From NCBI GenBank assembly GCA_001898385.1, contig MKTT01000068.1:1-64000 (forward strand): DNA of 64,000 nt, given 5' to 3'. The stretch comes from Planctomycetales bacterium 71-10 (GTDB taxonomy: Bacteria > Planctomycetota > Planctomycetia > Isosphaerales > Isosphaeraceae). The translations under genes were made by a program, and so were the position numbers. The notes beneath the pieces were generated by a model. It was given only the letters and a program-made list of their open reading frames with translations. It ran no database searches and was not told where the DNA came from. Below, in pieces: positions 35,595 to 46,471 of this stretch (position 1 is the first letter of the stretch; each line of letters begins with the position of its first letter).

Positions 35595-38117
35595 ATGTCC
35601 CGCCGTCGGCTCGGTCCCATGATAGCGATCGGACTGCTGTCCGCCCACCTCGGTTGCGGACGATCCGCGCCGCCCGCCGGGCCGCCCCCGAAGGTCGAGC
35701 CCGCGCCGGCCGTCGTCCGGCCCGCCGAGAAGCCCGCGCGGACGCTCGCGATCGACCCGAAGGACTTTACGATAGCGGCCGACGCCCCGGGCTTGCAACT
35801 CCTCGCGGCCGAGAAGACGCCCGACGGGATCGTCCGAGGCGTCTCCACCGGCATCGCCTGGAGCGCCCAGCCTCCCGGGATCGCCACGGTCGACGCCTCG
35901 GGCTACGTCCTGCCGATCGCCGCCGGGACGGTCGAGGTCGTCGCGACGCACGACGGGGCCGAGGCCCGGGCCCGGATCGTGGTCGAGCCCCGCGAGGGCC
36001 GATCGTGGGACTTCGCCCAGGACGTGGAGCCGATCCTGAGCAAGGCGGGCTGCAACACCGGCGGCTGCCACGGCAAGGCCGACGGCCAGAACGGCTTCCA
36101 CCTCTCGCTGTTCGGCTACGATCCGGACGGCGACCACCTCGCGATCGCGAGAGACTCGGCGCGTCGGCGGATCTCCCTGATGGACCCCGAGCGCAGCCTG
36201 TTCGTCCTCAAGGCGACGGGCCGGGTCGATCACGGCGGCGGCCCTCGGTTGTCGGCAGGCTCGCCCGAACTCCGCACGCTCGTCGATTGGATCCAGGCCG
36301 GCGCGCCTCGGGCCTCCGGGGCGACGAGGTCGGCGGTTGCGAAGCTCGTGATCGAGCCTCCGGACGCGATGCTCGCCGGCCCCGGCGTCCGCCAGGTCCG
36401 CGTCCTGGCCGAGCACGCCGACGGCCGCCGCCGCGACGTCACCCGCCAGTCGATCTACAAGACCCTGGACGACTCCACCGTCGCCGTCGACACCAAAGGC
36501 CGCGCCGAGTTGCTCCGCCGCGGCGAGGCCGACGTCGTCGTCCGCTACGGGGCTCTCGTGGCGACGACCCGGCTCGGCGCGGCGGTGAACCCCGACCTGG
36601 ACTACGATTTCGCCAAGCTCCCGAAGGAAGGCCCGATCGACGGCCCGCTGTTCCGCCGGCTGGCAGCCCTGAAGGTCCCCCCGAGCCCCCCCGCGACCGA
36701 CGCCGCCTTCCTGCGCCGGGTCACGCTCGACCTCACCGGCGGGCCGCCCTCGCCGGAGGAGATCCGCCGTTTCGTCGCCGACGAGGGCCCCGACAAGCGG
36801 GCGAAGCTGGTCGACGACCTGTTGGCCCGTCCCGAGTTCGTCCAGTTCTGGCGGATCAAGCTGGGCGACCTGCTCCAGATCAGTGCGGCGAGGCAGGGGA
36901 ACGGGGCGTACCGCTATCAGGAATGGCTGGACGCACGCCTGGCCGAGAATACGCCCTGGGACCAGGTCGTGAAGACGCTGCTGACGGCCCTCGGCGACCC
37001 GAACGACGTCGACGGTGGCGGGCCGGTCAATTACGCCGTCGACGCCCTGGAGCCGACCGCGGCGGCCGAGCAGACGGCCCAGCGCTTCCTGGGCCTCCGG
37101 ATGCGCTGCGCCCAGTGCCACGACCACCTGTTCGACGTCTGGACCCAGGACGATTACTACGGCCTGGCCGCGTTCTTCGCCAAGGTCCAGCGGACGGGGC
37201 AGGGGATGGCGGGGGGGATGATGGCGGGGGCCCGCACGATGATCGGCGTGAACCCCGGCGGCGTCGTCAACCATTTGCGGACCGGGAAGCCGACCGAGCC
37301 GAGGTTCCTGGACGGCCGCAGGCCGACGATCGCGGAAGGGGCCGACCCGCGCGTCGCGCTGGCCGACTGGATCACCGCGCCCGAGAACCCCTACTTCGCC
37401 CGCGCGACGGTCAACTGGGCCTGGGCGCAACTCTTCGGTAAGGGGATCGTCGACCCCCCCGACGACATGAGCCGTTCCAACCCGCCCGTCCATCCGGAGT
37501 TGCTCGACGCCCTCGCCGCCCACTTCATCGCGACGAAGTACGACCTCCGCGGCCTGATCCGCACCATCGCGACGTCGAAGGCGTACGGCCTGTCGTCCGG
37601 CACGATCCCGGGGAACGAGGCCGACGTCCGCTGGTTCTCGCACCATGCGCCCCGGCCGCTCTCGGCCCACCAGATGGCCGATGCGCTGGCCCAGGCGACG
37701 GGCGTCGCCAACCGCTTCCCCAACCGCGCGGCGAACACGCGGGCCATCCGGATCTCGGATCCCGGCGTCGCCAGCGCGATCCTCGACACCTTCGGCCGCT
37801 GCCCGCGCACCACGACCTGCGCGTCGGTCCAGACGCCGCCGCTGAGCCTCAAGCAATCGCTGCTGCTCATCGGCGGCGACGTGATCGAGAGCAAGGTCGG
37901 CAACCTGAACGGCTACCTCGCCTCGGCCCTCAAGCTGGAGCTGGAGCCGGAGGAGCTGGTCGAGAACCTGTATTATCGCACGGTCTGCCGGCCCCCCTCG
38001 GCCGAGGAGTCGTCGCGGTGGGCGGCCGAGTTGAAGCAGGCGACGTCGCTCCCGGAGGCCGCGGAAGACCTGTTCTGGGCGCTCCTCAACTCGCGCGAAT
38101 TCGCGTTCAATCATTGA
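35595..38117 (+). CDS. Planctomycete cytochrome-type lipoprotein (PSCyt1, BIG2-like, DUF1549, DUF1553)
   Basis: 840 residues. ATG at 35595 follows AGGAGG (35579-35584), preferred over upstream codons. A lipoprotein signal ends in HLGC (Cys20). A BIG2-like beta domain lies about 65-130 (GIATVDASGYVLPIAAGTVEVVATHDGAEA). The haem-like motif CNTGGCHG lies at about 153-160 (PSCyt1). DUF1549 (FLRRVTLDLTGGPPSPEEIRRF, MRCAQCHDHLFDVWTQDDYY) and DUF1553 (WAQLFGKGIVDPPDDM, LIRTIATSKAY) follow. These proteins are found almost only in Planctomycetes and Verrucomicrobia, often paired with DUF1501 proteins as here (31 bp apart), and are suspected to act on sulfated polymers or in electron transfer. Exact function unknown. 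Confidence 0.9.
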   Translation: MSRRRLGPMIAIGLLSAHLGCGRSAPPAGPPPKVEPAPAVVRPAEKPARTLAIDPKDFTIAADAPGLQLLAAEKTPDGIVRGVSTGIAWSAQPPGIATVDASGYVLPIAAGTVEVVATHDGAEARARIVVEPREGRSWDFAQDVEPILSKAGCNTGGCHGKADGQNGFHLSLFGYDPDGDHLAIARDSARRRISLMDPERSLFVLKATGRVDHGGGPRLSAGSPELRTLVDWIQAGAPRASGATRSAVAKLVIEPPDAMLAGPGVRQVRVLAEHADGRRRDVTRQSIYKTLDDSTVAVDTKGRAELLRRGEADVVVRYGALVATTRLGAAVNPDLDYDFAKLPKEGPIDGPLFRRLAALKVPPSPPATDAAFLRRVTLDLTGGPPSPEEIRRFVADEGPDKRAKLVDDLLARPEFVQFWRIKLGDLLQISAARQGNGAYRYQEWLDARLAENTPWDQVVKTLLTALGDPNDVDGGGPVNYAVDALEPTAAAEQTAQRFLGLRMRCAQCHDHLFDVWTQDDYYGLAAFFAKVQRTGQGMAGGMMAGARTMIGVNPGGVVNHLRTGKPTEPRFLDGRRPTIAEGADPRVALADWITAPENPYFARATVNWAWAQLFGKGIVDPPDDMSRSNPPVHPELLDALAAHFIATKYDLRGLIRTIATSKAYGLSSGTIPGNEADVRWFSHHAPRPLSAHQMADALAQATGVANRFPNRAANTRAIRISDPGVASAILDTFGRCPRTTTCASVQTPPLSLKQSLLLIGGDVIESKVGNLNGYLASALKLELEPEELVENLYYRTVCRPPSAEESSRWAAELKQATSLPEAAEDLFWALLNSREFAFNH

Positions 38118-38148
38118 TCGGTACGGGGACGTCCGACGGAGGCCCGCC

Positions 38149-39468
<1,320 letters not shown>

Positions 39469-39480
39469 CCCGGGGGGACG

Positions 39481-39504
39481 CGCCCGCCTCGCGACCGGCG
39501 GGCG
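39481..39504. terminator. Stem-loop between convergent genes
   Basis: CGCCCGCC (39481-39488) pairs exactly with GGCGGGCG (39497-39504) across an 8-nt loop. It lies between the stop of the DUF1501 gene (39468) and the stop of the copper-storage-like gene (39519). Confidence 0.5.
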
Positions 39505-39518
39505 GGCGCGGGGCGTCG

Positions 39519-39962
39519 TCAGGCCGCCTTCTCGCAGCACGCGCGGCAGGCGCGTTCGCACTCGCGGCAGATCTCGGCGCACTTCTTGATCTTCTCGTCC
39601 TGCGACTTCTCGCAGGCCTCGGCGCAGTCGCGGCAGGCGTCGGCGCAGGCCTTGTGGGCGTACATGGCCATCGGGCTGTGGCGGGCCATGAGGGTGACGG
39701 CCTGGACGCAGAAGGACTGGCAGTCGTTGGTCGCGCAGGCGATCTTGGCGAACTGTTCGCGGTTCTCGGAGCCCTCCTTCTTCAGCTCCATCAGGCTGTG
39801 GGCCGCGGTCATGTTGCAGATCAAGGCGCACTCGCCCATGGTCTTCATGTGGGCGTGGTGTTCCTCTTTCTTCTTGTCGTCGTCGCCCGCCTTCGCCGTG
39901 CCGCCCGCCATCAGGCCGGCCGCGCCGGCGCCGAGGAGGGCCAAGAGTTCGCGACGTTCCAT
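39519..39962 (-). CDS. Exported Csp-like four-helix copper-storage protein
   Basis: 147 residues with a signal region carrying RR (MERRELLALLGAGAAGLMAGG). The mature part has 15 cysteines, mostly C-x2-C, C-x3-C and C-x6-C along four helices (GECALIC; ACATNDCQSFC; ACADACRDCAEAC; KKCAEICRECERACRACC), the pattern of DUF326/Csp proteins that bind many Cu(I) ions inside a four-helix bundle. Signal sequence and RR suggest a Tat-exported Csp1-type protein rather than cytosolic Csp3. HHAHMKTM just after the signal could add metal ligands. No copper regulator or exporter is adjacent. Confidence 0.88.
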   Translation of the reverse strand: MERRELLALLGAGAAGLMAGGTAKAGDDDKKKEEHHAHMKTMGECALICNMTAAHSLMELKKEGSENREQFAKIACATNDCQSFCVQAVTLMARHSPMAMYAHKACADACRDCAEACEKSQDEKIKKCAEICRECERACRACCEKAA

Positions 39963-40357
39963 CGGTGTCTCCGGGGTTGCGGTGCAAGGTTTCCTGGGAC
40001 GCCTGGCGGGGACGGAGCAAGGGGCCGCCCCCGGGCCTTACGAGTGGCAAAACCAGCGCCAAAGGTCGGAGTCCGTCCGGTAGACCGCATCTTTTCATAG
40101 AACGATCGGGGCCCTCATTTCGGCGGTGACGCAGGTCGAGGATGTCGGATCCGGTGCGAAGGAGCGGCCGGCCCGGGAAGAGTCGACGGGGTTGCCAGGG
40201 CACGCCGAACCAGGCGCTGCACCCGACCGGAGGGTCGGGTAGGCTCTCCCCTGATTCGTAGCTCACTCGGCCTCCGCCGCCGGCGAGCAAGCTGTTCGGC
40301 GGCGCGAGCGCGCCGAAGGCGCGACCGCGCTCATAGTGTAAGGGCACAGGAGGTGTG
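39963..40357. other. Intergenic region
   Basis: 395 bp between divergent genes, expected to hold both promoters. I see no RNA gene. Around 40280-40330 the sequence is a dense run of CGCGAGCGCG-type tracts; no repeat family was recognised. Confidence 0.4.
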
Positions 40358-40933
40358 ATGACCGAGAGCGAATCGCTTGCGTTCCCCACGCAGAAGGACC
40401 TCGACAAGTGGCTCAAGGCGAACCACGCCAGGGAGCGCGAACTCTGGGTGCGGATCTTCAAGAAGGACTCCGGCACGCCCTCGGTGAGCTGGCAAGACTG
40501 CGTCATCGTCTGCCTCGCGTGGGGATGGATCGACGGTGTGAAGCGTCCGCTCGACGACACGTCGTTCCTCCAGCGGCTCACGCCCCGCCGCCCAAAGTCG
40601 AGCTGGTCGAAGAAGAACCGCGAGCACGCGGATCGCCTCATCGCCGAGGGGCGCATGCAGCCCGCGGGGTTGGTCCACGTCGAAGCGGCGCGCGCCGATG
40701 GGCGCTGGGAGCACGCCTACGCGGGCTCGGCCGAGATGGAGCTGCCCGAAGACTTCCTCCGCATGCTCGACGCCCATCCCGTCGCCAAGGCGTTCTTCGC
40801 GACGCTGAAGCGTGCGCAGGTCTACAGCATCTACTACCGCCTCCAGTCCGCAAAGCGGATCGAGACGCGCACGCGGCGCATCGAGGCGATCCTCGCGGCG
40901 CTCGCGGAGGGACGCCCCCCGTTTCCAAGTTAG
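40358..40933 (+). CDS. YdeI/OmpD-associated-type protein
   Basis: 191 residues from ATG at 40358 (a GTG directly before it is also in frame). LAFPTQKDLDKWLKANHA, ELWVRIFKKDSG, SWQDCVIVCLAWGWIDGVK, FLQRLTPRRPKSSWSKKN and the C-terminal AKAFFATLKRAQVYSIYYRL, ETRTRRIEAILAAL are all conserved in the YdeI family (related to bacteriocin-protection proteins), whose function is not known in detail. A cytoplasmic protein. Its base composition in the third codon position looks slightly less extreme than its neighbours, so horizontal transfer is possible but not shown. Confidence 0.85.
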   Translation: MTESESLAFPTQKDLDKWLKANHARERELWVRIFKKDSGTPSVSWQDCVIVCLAWGWIDGVKRPLDDTSFLQRLTPRRPKSSWSKKNREHADRLIAEGRMQPAGLVHVEAARADGRWEHAYAGSAEMELPEDFLRMLDAHPVAKAFFATLKRAQVYSIYYRLQSAKRIETRTRRIEAILAALAEGRPPFPS

Positions 40934-41105
40934 CCGAGGCCGAGTTCATTGAACCGCGCGCGCCGCTCCCACCGCGGCCAGCGCCCGGCCCGCTCGACGT
41001 GCTCGAAACTCATCAGGCCCGCGAGGGTCTCGCCGCTGCAAGATGGCTCGCCTTCAGACGCTTACAAAGGTCGAAGCCCTTCGCCAGGGGTCCGCGCATG
41101 ACGAA

Positions 41106-41139
41106 GGGCGGCCGGGTGGATCATCCCTCCCGACCGCCC
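41106..41139 (-). terminator. Imperfect stem-loop after the DUF1559 gene
   Basis: GGGCGGCCGGG (41106-41116) pairs with CCCGACCGCCC (41129-41139) with a single mismatch across a 12-nt loop. It lies just beyond the DUF1559 stop at 41175. Confidence 0.5.
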
Positions 41140-41174
41140 CTTGACGTCGTCGCGATTCGCGCCTCAGGCTGGCG

Positions 41175-42134
41175 TCACTTCGTCTCGTCGGCCGAGACGG
41201 TCTCGCCGCCGTTGCGGGTCATCAGCTTGTTGAGGACGGCCTTGTTGATCGTCGCGGCGATGGACCGGATGGAGCCGTCGCAGTTGACGAAGTTGACGGT
41301 TCCGGGGTGCTTGCTCGACCAGTAGGTGTAGTAGTTCTGGCCGTTGGAGACGATCGGCCGGTTGATGGTCCGGTCGTTGTTGGTGCGGACGCAGCAGCTG
41401 GTGGCCGGGGCCCAGACGCCGTTGGGGGCGATGGTCTCGCCGAAGAGGCAGGTGTTGGTGGTGCCGTCGGTGATGTCGGCCATGCCGCAGGTCGAGTTCT
41501 GATACGTCACGCCGTTGTCGAAGTTGAGGCAGTAGACGTTCGTCGGATCCTGGGTCGGGCAGTTGCCGGACGAGTCGGGGAGGATCATGCCGGCGGCCAT
41601 GTTGCCGCGGTAGTCCGACGGCCCCATCTTCTGGGTGGACCCGGTCTGGGTCGTCGTCTCGGGCCGGCGGTTGGACGGGCAGACGAACCCCGACAGCGTG
41701 CGCCGGACGGCCGTGGTGTTCGCGATGTTGTTGGGGGCGAAGTAGAAGTTGATCTCGTTGAAGAGGTTCCCCTGCTCCAGCTTCGTGAAGACCCCGACGA
41801 GGCCGCTCCACTGATAGGGCTGGTACGGCGTGCCGACGGTCGCGCAGCCGGTGACGTCGCCGCCGATGACCGTCTGGGGGTTGGCCGGGTCGTAGACCGG
41901 CGGCGAGCAATACCAGCCGGCCGGGAACGCGTTGAACGTGTCGTGATACTCCTGCGCCGCGAGCCCCAACTGCTTCAGGTTGTTCTGGCACTGCGACCGA
42001 TTGGCCGCCTCGCGCGCGGACTGGACGGCCGGGAGGAGGAGGGCCACCAGCACGCCGATGATGGCGATGACGACGAGCAGCTCGATCAGCGTGAAGCCCG
42101 ACACGGGGTGTCGCCCGGAGCGATTGCGGCGCAT
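41175..42134 (-). CDS. DUF1559 prepilin-type N-cleavage protein
   Basis: 319 residues from ATG at 42134, preceded by GAGGG with 7-nt spacing (the open frame extends 49 codons further without similarity). The prepilin leader ends [25 protein letters not shown], then [22 protein letters not shown], the hallmark of planctomycete DUF1559 proteins. The C-terminal part has [18 protein letters not shown], the family's H-x-G-x-x-N-x-x-x-x-DGS-type ending ([14 protein letters not shown]). These exist in many copies per planctomycete genome and form pseudopilin-like surface structures of unknown role. Confidence 0.92.
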   Translation of the reverse strand: MRRNRSGRHPVSGFTLIELLVVIAIIGVLVALLLPAVQSAREAANRSQCQNNLKQLGLAAQEYHDTFNAFPAGWYCSPPVYDPANPQTVIGGDVTGCATVGTPYQPYQWSGLVGVFTKLEQGNLFNEINFYFAPNNIANTTAVRRTLSGFVCPSNRRPETTTQTGSTQKMGPSDYRGNMAAGMILPDSSGNCPTQDPTNVYCLNFDNGVTYQNSTCGMADITDGTTNTCLFGETIAPNGVWAPATSCCVRTNNDRTINRPIVSNGQNYYTYWSSKHPGTVNFVNCDGSIRSIAATINKAVLNKLMTRNGGETVSADETK

Positions 42135-42360
42135 CGAAATTCCCTCGGCCAGTTGGAGACGCGACCTCGGTCCCGGCCGTCCGTTCAGCCGGACAAAAGT
42201 CCTACGCGTCAAGCTACCCGATTCTCGCGGCCCTCGCCACGCGATTCGAAGCCCGACGCTTGAATCGTCGTTCGATTGCATGCTTGCTTTTAATTTTTGC
42301 GCCGGTGCCGGCCCCAGTCAAGGGGGGATCGGCCGCGGGGCGGGATCTCGCGATCGGCCG

Positions 42361-43179
42361 TCAAGAGGCCGGGGAAGGGGAGGGGAGACGCTTCCACAGG
42401 TCGCCGATGCGCCTGAGATGGCGCATGTGGTCCTCGGGGCCCTCGCCCGCGAAGCCGAGGACGGCGAACCGGCCTTTGGAGGCGCGTCGCGATTGTTCCC
42501 AGCCGTCGCCCCAGTCGGTCGCGTCGGGTTCGGCGGCGACGCCCACGAATGTCAGCAGGTCGTCCGCGGTCTCGGTGGTGCTGCCGTAGCCCGGCGGGAC
42601 CTGGGCCGAGTGGGTGACGAGCATCGACTTTCGGCCCTCGACCGCCTCGCGCGCGAAGCGCCGGAAGCCGGCCATCAGGTCGGCGCTCACGCGCTTCGCC
42701 GCCGGGTCGCCCTCGTAGCCGCAGTAGAGGGAGTCGGCCAGGACGATCGCATTGATCCGGTCGAAGGCCATCGGCTGTTTCAGCAACTCGCGGACGCCTC
42801 CGAATCCCGCGCTGAAGCTGCTGACGATCACCTTCCCGATGCGGTAGGGGCCGCCCGGTCGCTTTTCGGCGACGGCCCTCGAGGTCTCGTCGAGGAGCTT
42901 CGGGAACAGGGACGGGTCGGAGAACGGCCCGGCATAAGCGGCGGAGAGCCCCTTGCGGTTGAACGACACGAGGACCGCGTCCCGGCCCGCGGCCTCCAGG
43001 GCCGGTTCGGTCACGGTCGGCGTGCCGTGCAGGTGGAGGACGACGTCCACCACGCCGTCCCGGGGCTCCCAGCGATCCGGGATGAACAGCCGGGCGTCGG
43101 ACGGGAGATCCAGGCGGCCCCCTTCGGGAGGCTCGGCCGCCAGGATCGCGACCGCGGCGAGGATCGGGACGAGCGGCAT
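42361..43179 (-). CDS. Exported alpha/beta-hydrolase-like protein
   Basis: 272 residues with a short signal-like N-terminus (PLVPILAAVAILAAEPP). VDVVLHLHGTP is a typical strand-and-oxyanion segment, VIVSSFSAGFGGVREL gives a nucleophile elbow (S-x-S-A-G), LADSLYCGYEG and EDHMRHLRRIG offer the Asp and His. Overall this suggests a secreted alpha/beta-hydrolase; the substrate cannot be inferred. It follows the MMPL transporter gene by 15 bp and is probably co-transcribed with it. Confidence 0.65.
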   Translation of the reverse strand: MPLVPILAAVAILAAEPPEGGRLDLPSDARLFIPDRWEPRDGVVDVVLHLHGTPTVTEPALEAAGRDAVLVSFNRKGLSAAYAGPFSDPSLFPKLLDETSRAVAEKRPGGPYRIGKVIVSSFSAGFGGVRELLKQPMAFDRINAIVLADSLYCGYEGDPAAKRVSADLMAGFRRFAREAVEGRKSMLVTHSAQVPPGYGSTTETADDLLTFVGVAAEPDATDWGDGWEQSRRASKGRFAVLGFAGEGPEDHMRHLRRIGDLWKRLPSPSPAS

Positions 43180-43194
43180 GCGGCGGCCTCCGGG

Positions 43195-45684
43195 TTATTC
43201 CTCGTAGAACTCGCCCAGGCAGGAGTCGACGGCGTCGGGGACGAGGGCCTCGTCGGGCTTCTCGGGGCCGTGGGCCTTGCCGTTGGCGGAGGGCTCCGGG
43301 AGCTTCGCCGGCGCGGGCTTCGACCTGTCGGGGGGGACGTCGTTCCAGAGCTTGTCGGCGACGACGACGAACGCCGGGACGAGGATCGGCCGGACGAGGA
43401 AGGTGTCGAGCAGGACGCCCAGGCCCAGCGAGAAGCCCAGCTCCTTCAGCGAGGTCAGGCTGCCGGTGAGCATCGAGCCGAAGGTCCCGGCCATGATGAG
43501 GCCGCACGAGCTGATGATGCCGCCGGTGTGCGCGACGGCCCGGCGCGTCCCCTCGACGGCCCCGAACTTGGCCTCTTCCTCGATGACGCGGGCCATGAGC
43601 AGGATGTTGTAGTCCTCGCCCACCGCCACCAGGATCACGAACAGGAAGAAGCCGACGGTCCAGTCCAGCCCGCCCCACGGCTCGGGGCCGTGGTGCAGGC
43701 CCTTGAAGACCAGCTCCGTGATCCCCAGCGAAGCGAGATACCCCAGGACGACCGTGAAGATCAGGTAGAGGCAGGTCCCCGGGCGTCGCAGCAGGCCGAC
43801 GAGGATGACGTAGACGCCGAAGGTCACGAGGAAGTACATCCGGCGCTCGTCGCCGGTGGTGACGCGCATCAGGTCGTTGACGGCGGAGGTCGACCCGGCC
43901 AGGCCGATCGCCGTCGCCCCGTGGATGGGCCCGCCGGGCATGCCGGAGGTGTTCAGCGATTCCTCCACGGAGGAGAGGGCGTCCAGGCTCTGCTTGGAGA
44001 ACGGGTCGCTGGCGAAGACGACGTCGAGCCGGGTGATGTGGTTCGGCGGCTCGCCGTCCTTCGGCTTGACGCTGACGTAGCGGCCGTCGGCCGCGGCGCG
44101 GAGGGCGCGGTCGGCCATCTTCTGGAGGAAGTTCATCTCCGATTCGGGCATCGGCGGCCTGCCGAGCGGCTGGCTCAGCGAGCGGACCTCGGCCACGCCC
44201 GGGACGGCGAGGAGCCGCCTCGTCACCTCGGCCACCTTCTCGCGGCCCTCGGGCGTGCGGAAGTCGACCTTGGGGTGCTCGACGACCGCGACGGTCGGGC
44301 TCAGCTCGCCCACGGCGAAGTAGCGCCGGATCACCGAGGCCCCGACGACGCTGGGCCGGTCGGCGGCGAGGTCGGCCAGCTGGCTGTAGTTCGAGGTCGT
44401 CCTGGCCCCGATCACCGCGAGCGGCACCAGGGCCGCCAGGCTGATCGTCAGGATCCACAGGGGATGGCGGACGACGAGGCTCGACACGGCTACCCAGAAG
44501 CCGCTCATCGGCACTTCTTCCAGGCCCTCGCGCTCGCGATCCTCGCCGGGCGTGTGGTGCGGGGGGCGGAACGGCCAGAAGATCACGCCGCCCAGCCACG
44601 ACAGGAGCATCGGCGCCAGCGTCAGCGCGGCGAGCAGGGCGATGGTCAGGCTCAGGGCGATCGCCGGGCCGGTGTAGCGGATCTTGGCGAAGGTCGAGAA
44701 GATCAGCATCCCCAGCCCGATCACCACCGTCCCGGCGCTGGCGACCAGGGCGCCGCCGACCTGCTCGATGGCCTCGCGGAGGGCGTCCTTGCGGGTCCGG
44801 CCGCGGGCCAGCTCCTCGCGGTAGCGGGCGATGAGGAACAGGCAGTAGTCCGTCCCCGCGCCGAACAGGACGACGACCACGAAGACGCGGGTGATGTTGA
44901 TGACCTGGAAGGTCATCCAGGGGGCGTCGAGCCGCCCGGCCAGGTGCGCGGTGACGGCGGAGAGCGACGCGATCGCCTTCATGGAGACGACGACCGAGAA
45001 CGCGATCGTCACCAGCGGGACCATCGCCAGCAGGGGGGATCGGTAGACGATCAGGAGGATCGCGACCACCAGGACGATCGTGGCCGTGGTGGTGTTCTCG
45101 ATGCTCTCATTGGCCGCCGTGTTCATGTCGTGGCCGACGAGGGCCGAGCCCGAGACCGAGCGCACGAGCCCGCCGGGCAGGGGGGGCTGGCGGTCCAGGT
45201 AGGCCAGGATCTCGTCGACGGCGATGCGGGTCTTGCGCGAGAGGTACGTCCCGTTGAGCGAGGCGATCGAGAGCACGGCCTGGCCGGGGCCGTCCTGGGC
45301 GCGGCCGATGAGCCGCGGCCCGATGACCGGGGTGCGGTGGGTGTCGATCTTCTTGACGCCCAGCGTCGGGACCGACTCGCTCCACTTGTAGAAGTCGGCG
45401 GCGTGCTTCTCGACGGCGGCCAGGTCCTCGGGCGAGAGGGGGCCGTCGGGGCGTTCGAAGATGAACACCACCTGCGAGCTGGCGGCGTCGCGCGGGAAGC
45501 CCCGCTCCATCAGGTCCTGGCCGACGACGCTGGGGTAGTCCCGCGGGAAGAACCGGACGTCGTCGTCCTTGGTCACGTCTTCCCATCGGGGTGCGTAAAG
45601 AAACAGCAGGGACGTCGCTGAAATCCAGAGCAGCAGGACGACCCAGGATCGGCGCTGCACCAGGCCGGCGATGAAAGGGAACAT
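43195..45684 (-). CDS. MMPL/RND-family transporter
   Basis: 829 residues with about 12 membrane segments in two repeats. The N-terminus is VQRRSWVVLLLWISATSLLF. MMPL signatures GAGTDYCLFLIARYREEL and VAVGEDYNILLMARVIEE occupy equivalent positions in the two halves; large soluble loops follow the first helix of each half. Relatives export lipids, hopanoids or surface polyketides. A hydrophilic tail rich in Pro, Lys and Glu (DRSKPAPAKLPEPSANG) ends the protein. It is the first gene of a two-gene unit with the alpha/beta-hydrolase-like protein. Confidence 0.88.
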   Translation of the reverse strand: MFPFIAGLVQRRSWVVLLLWISATSLLFLYAPRWEDVTKDDDVRFFPRDYPSVVGQDLMERGFPRDAASSQVVFIFERPDGPLSPEDLAAVEKHAADFYKWSESVPTLGVKKIDTHRTPVIGPRLIGRAQDGPGQAVLSIASLNGTYLSRKTRIAVDEILAYLDRQPPLPGGLVRSVSGSALVGHDMNTAANESIENTTTATIVLVVAILLIVYRSPLLAMVPLVTIAFSVVVSMKAIASLSAVTAHLAGRLDAPWMTFQVINITRVFVVVVLFGAGTDYCLFLIARYREELARGRTRKDALREAIEQVGGALVASAGTVVIGLGMLIFSTFAKIRYTGPAIALSLTIALLAALTLAPMLLSWLGGVIFWPFRPPHHTPGEDREREGLEEVPMSGFWVAVSSLVVRHPLWILTISLAALVPLAVIGARTTSNYSQLADLAADRPSVVGASVIRRYFAVGELSPTVAVVEHPKVDFRTPEGREKVAEVTRRLLAVPGVAEVRSLSQPLGRPPMPESEMNFLQKMADRALRAAADGRYVSVKPKDGEPPNHITRLDVVFASDPFSKQSLDALSSVEESLNTSGMPGGPIHGATAIGLAGSTSAVNDLMRVTTGDERRMYFLVTFGVYVILVGLLRRPGTCLYLIFTVVLGYLASLGITELVFKGLHHGPEPWGGLDWTVGFFLFVILVAVGEDYNILLMARVIEEEAKFGAVEGTRRAVAHTGGIISSCGLIMAGTFGSMLTGSLTSLKELGFSLGLGVLLDTFLVRPILVPAFVVVADKLWNDVPPDRSKPAPAKLPEPSANGKAHGPEKPDEALVPDAVDSCLGEFYEE

Positions 45685-45941
45685 GGTCGGACCGGTATCC
45701 TGTTCGGGAACCGACGGACGACTTCCGCCCTGAAGTCGCTGACCGGGAGGCCGTCGGCCGATCCCAAGTCGTCCAGCGGCAAGCTGTTTGGTGGAATTCC
45801 GCGAGTCTATCCGGTCGCCGTCCGCGTGTCAAAGCGAAAGGGACGGCCGGGCGCGCGAGGGCGCGTCCTCGGAGGTTTTCGGCGAGATCGGGCGACCGGC
45901 TTGGCCTGAAACTTGCCCTGAGGACTATTATCCTTTAGAAG

Positions 45942-46385
45942 ATGGCAAGGGGGCCGACGAAGCGGCCCCATCATGTGTCCCCGAGGAAACCTGACTTGTC
46001 CGCCTCATCGCCCCGCGAACTCACCACGCACTGGAACGGCCGCCTGGCCCACTACAACACGCATCGCAATGATGAGCATCTGAACGCGCTGTACGAAGAG
46101 ACGCTCCGGTTCGTCGGCATGCACCTGGAAAACGACCTCTGTCGCTCCGAGTACTGGTCGAGGGTCCCGCTGCATCGCCGCCTGGCCGTCCTCCTCTACC
46201 TGGTCGACCAGGGGGCCGTGGAGATGACGGCCCGCCACGGCCGCCATCAGTTCATCGCCGCGCCGCACGCCGACGCGTGGGTCTCCCAGACCCCCGCGCT
46301 GCGGCCGTTCGCCAGGGCGACCCTGGAACTGATCGCCGCGCTTCGCCATCACGCCGCCCGCCTCTCGCGTCCCCGCAAGGGTTGA
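45942..46385 (+). CDS. Hypothetical helical protein, 147 aa
   Basis: The N-terminal 30 residues are basic and probably flexible. The core is helical: ELTTHWNGRLAHYNTHRNDEHLNALYEETLRFVGMHLEN, HRRLAVLLYLVDQGAVEMTARH and ATLELIAALRHHAARL. No catalytic motif or membrane segment is recognised. A later in-frame start near the SPRELTTHW segment is possible. It is convergent with the reverse transcriptase gene (86 bp between stops); a functional link is not shown. Confidence 0.55.
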   Translation: MARGPTKRPHHVSPRKPDLSASSPRELTTHWNGRLAHYNTHRNDEHLNALYEETLRFVGMHLENDLCRSEYWSRVPLHRRLAVLLYLVDQGAVEMTARHGRHQFIAAPHADAWVSQTPALRPFARATLELIAALRHHAARLSRPRKG

Positions 46386-46471
46386 TCGCCGGGCGTCGAG
46401 ATTGAACAACGTCACCGAGGCGTCGGCCGCACGGCCCGACGCCTCGTCGCGTTTCGAAGGCCCCGCGGCGA

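Noticed and set aside
41980..45621. 1213-codon plus-strand frame
   Set aside because: Antisense to the DUF1559, hydrolase and MMPL genes, which have strong family motifs.
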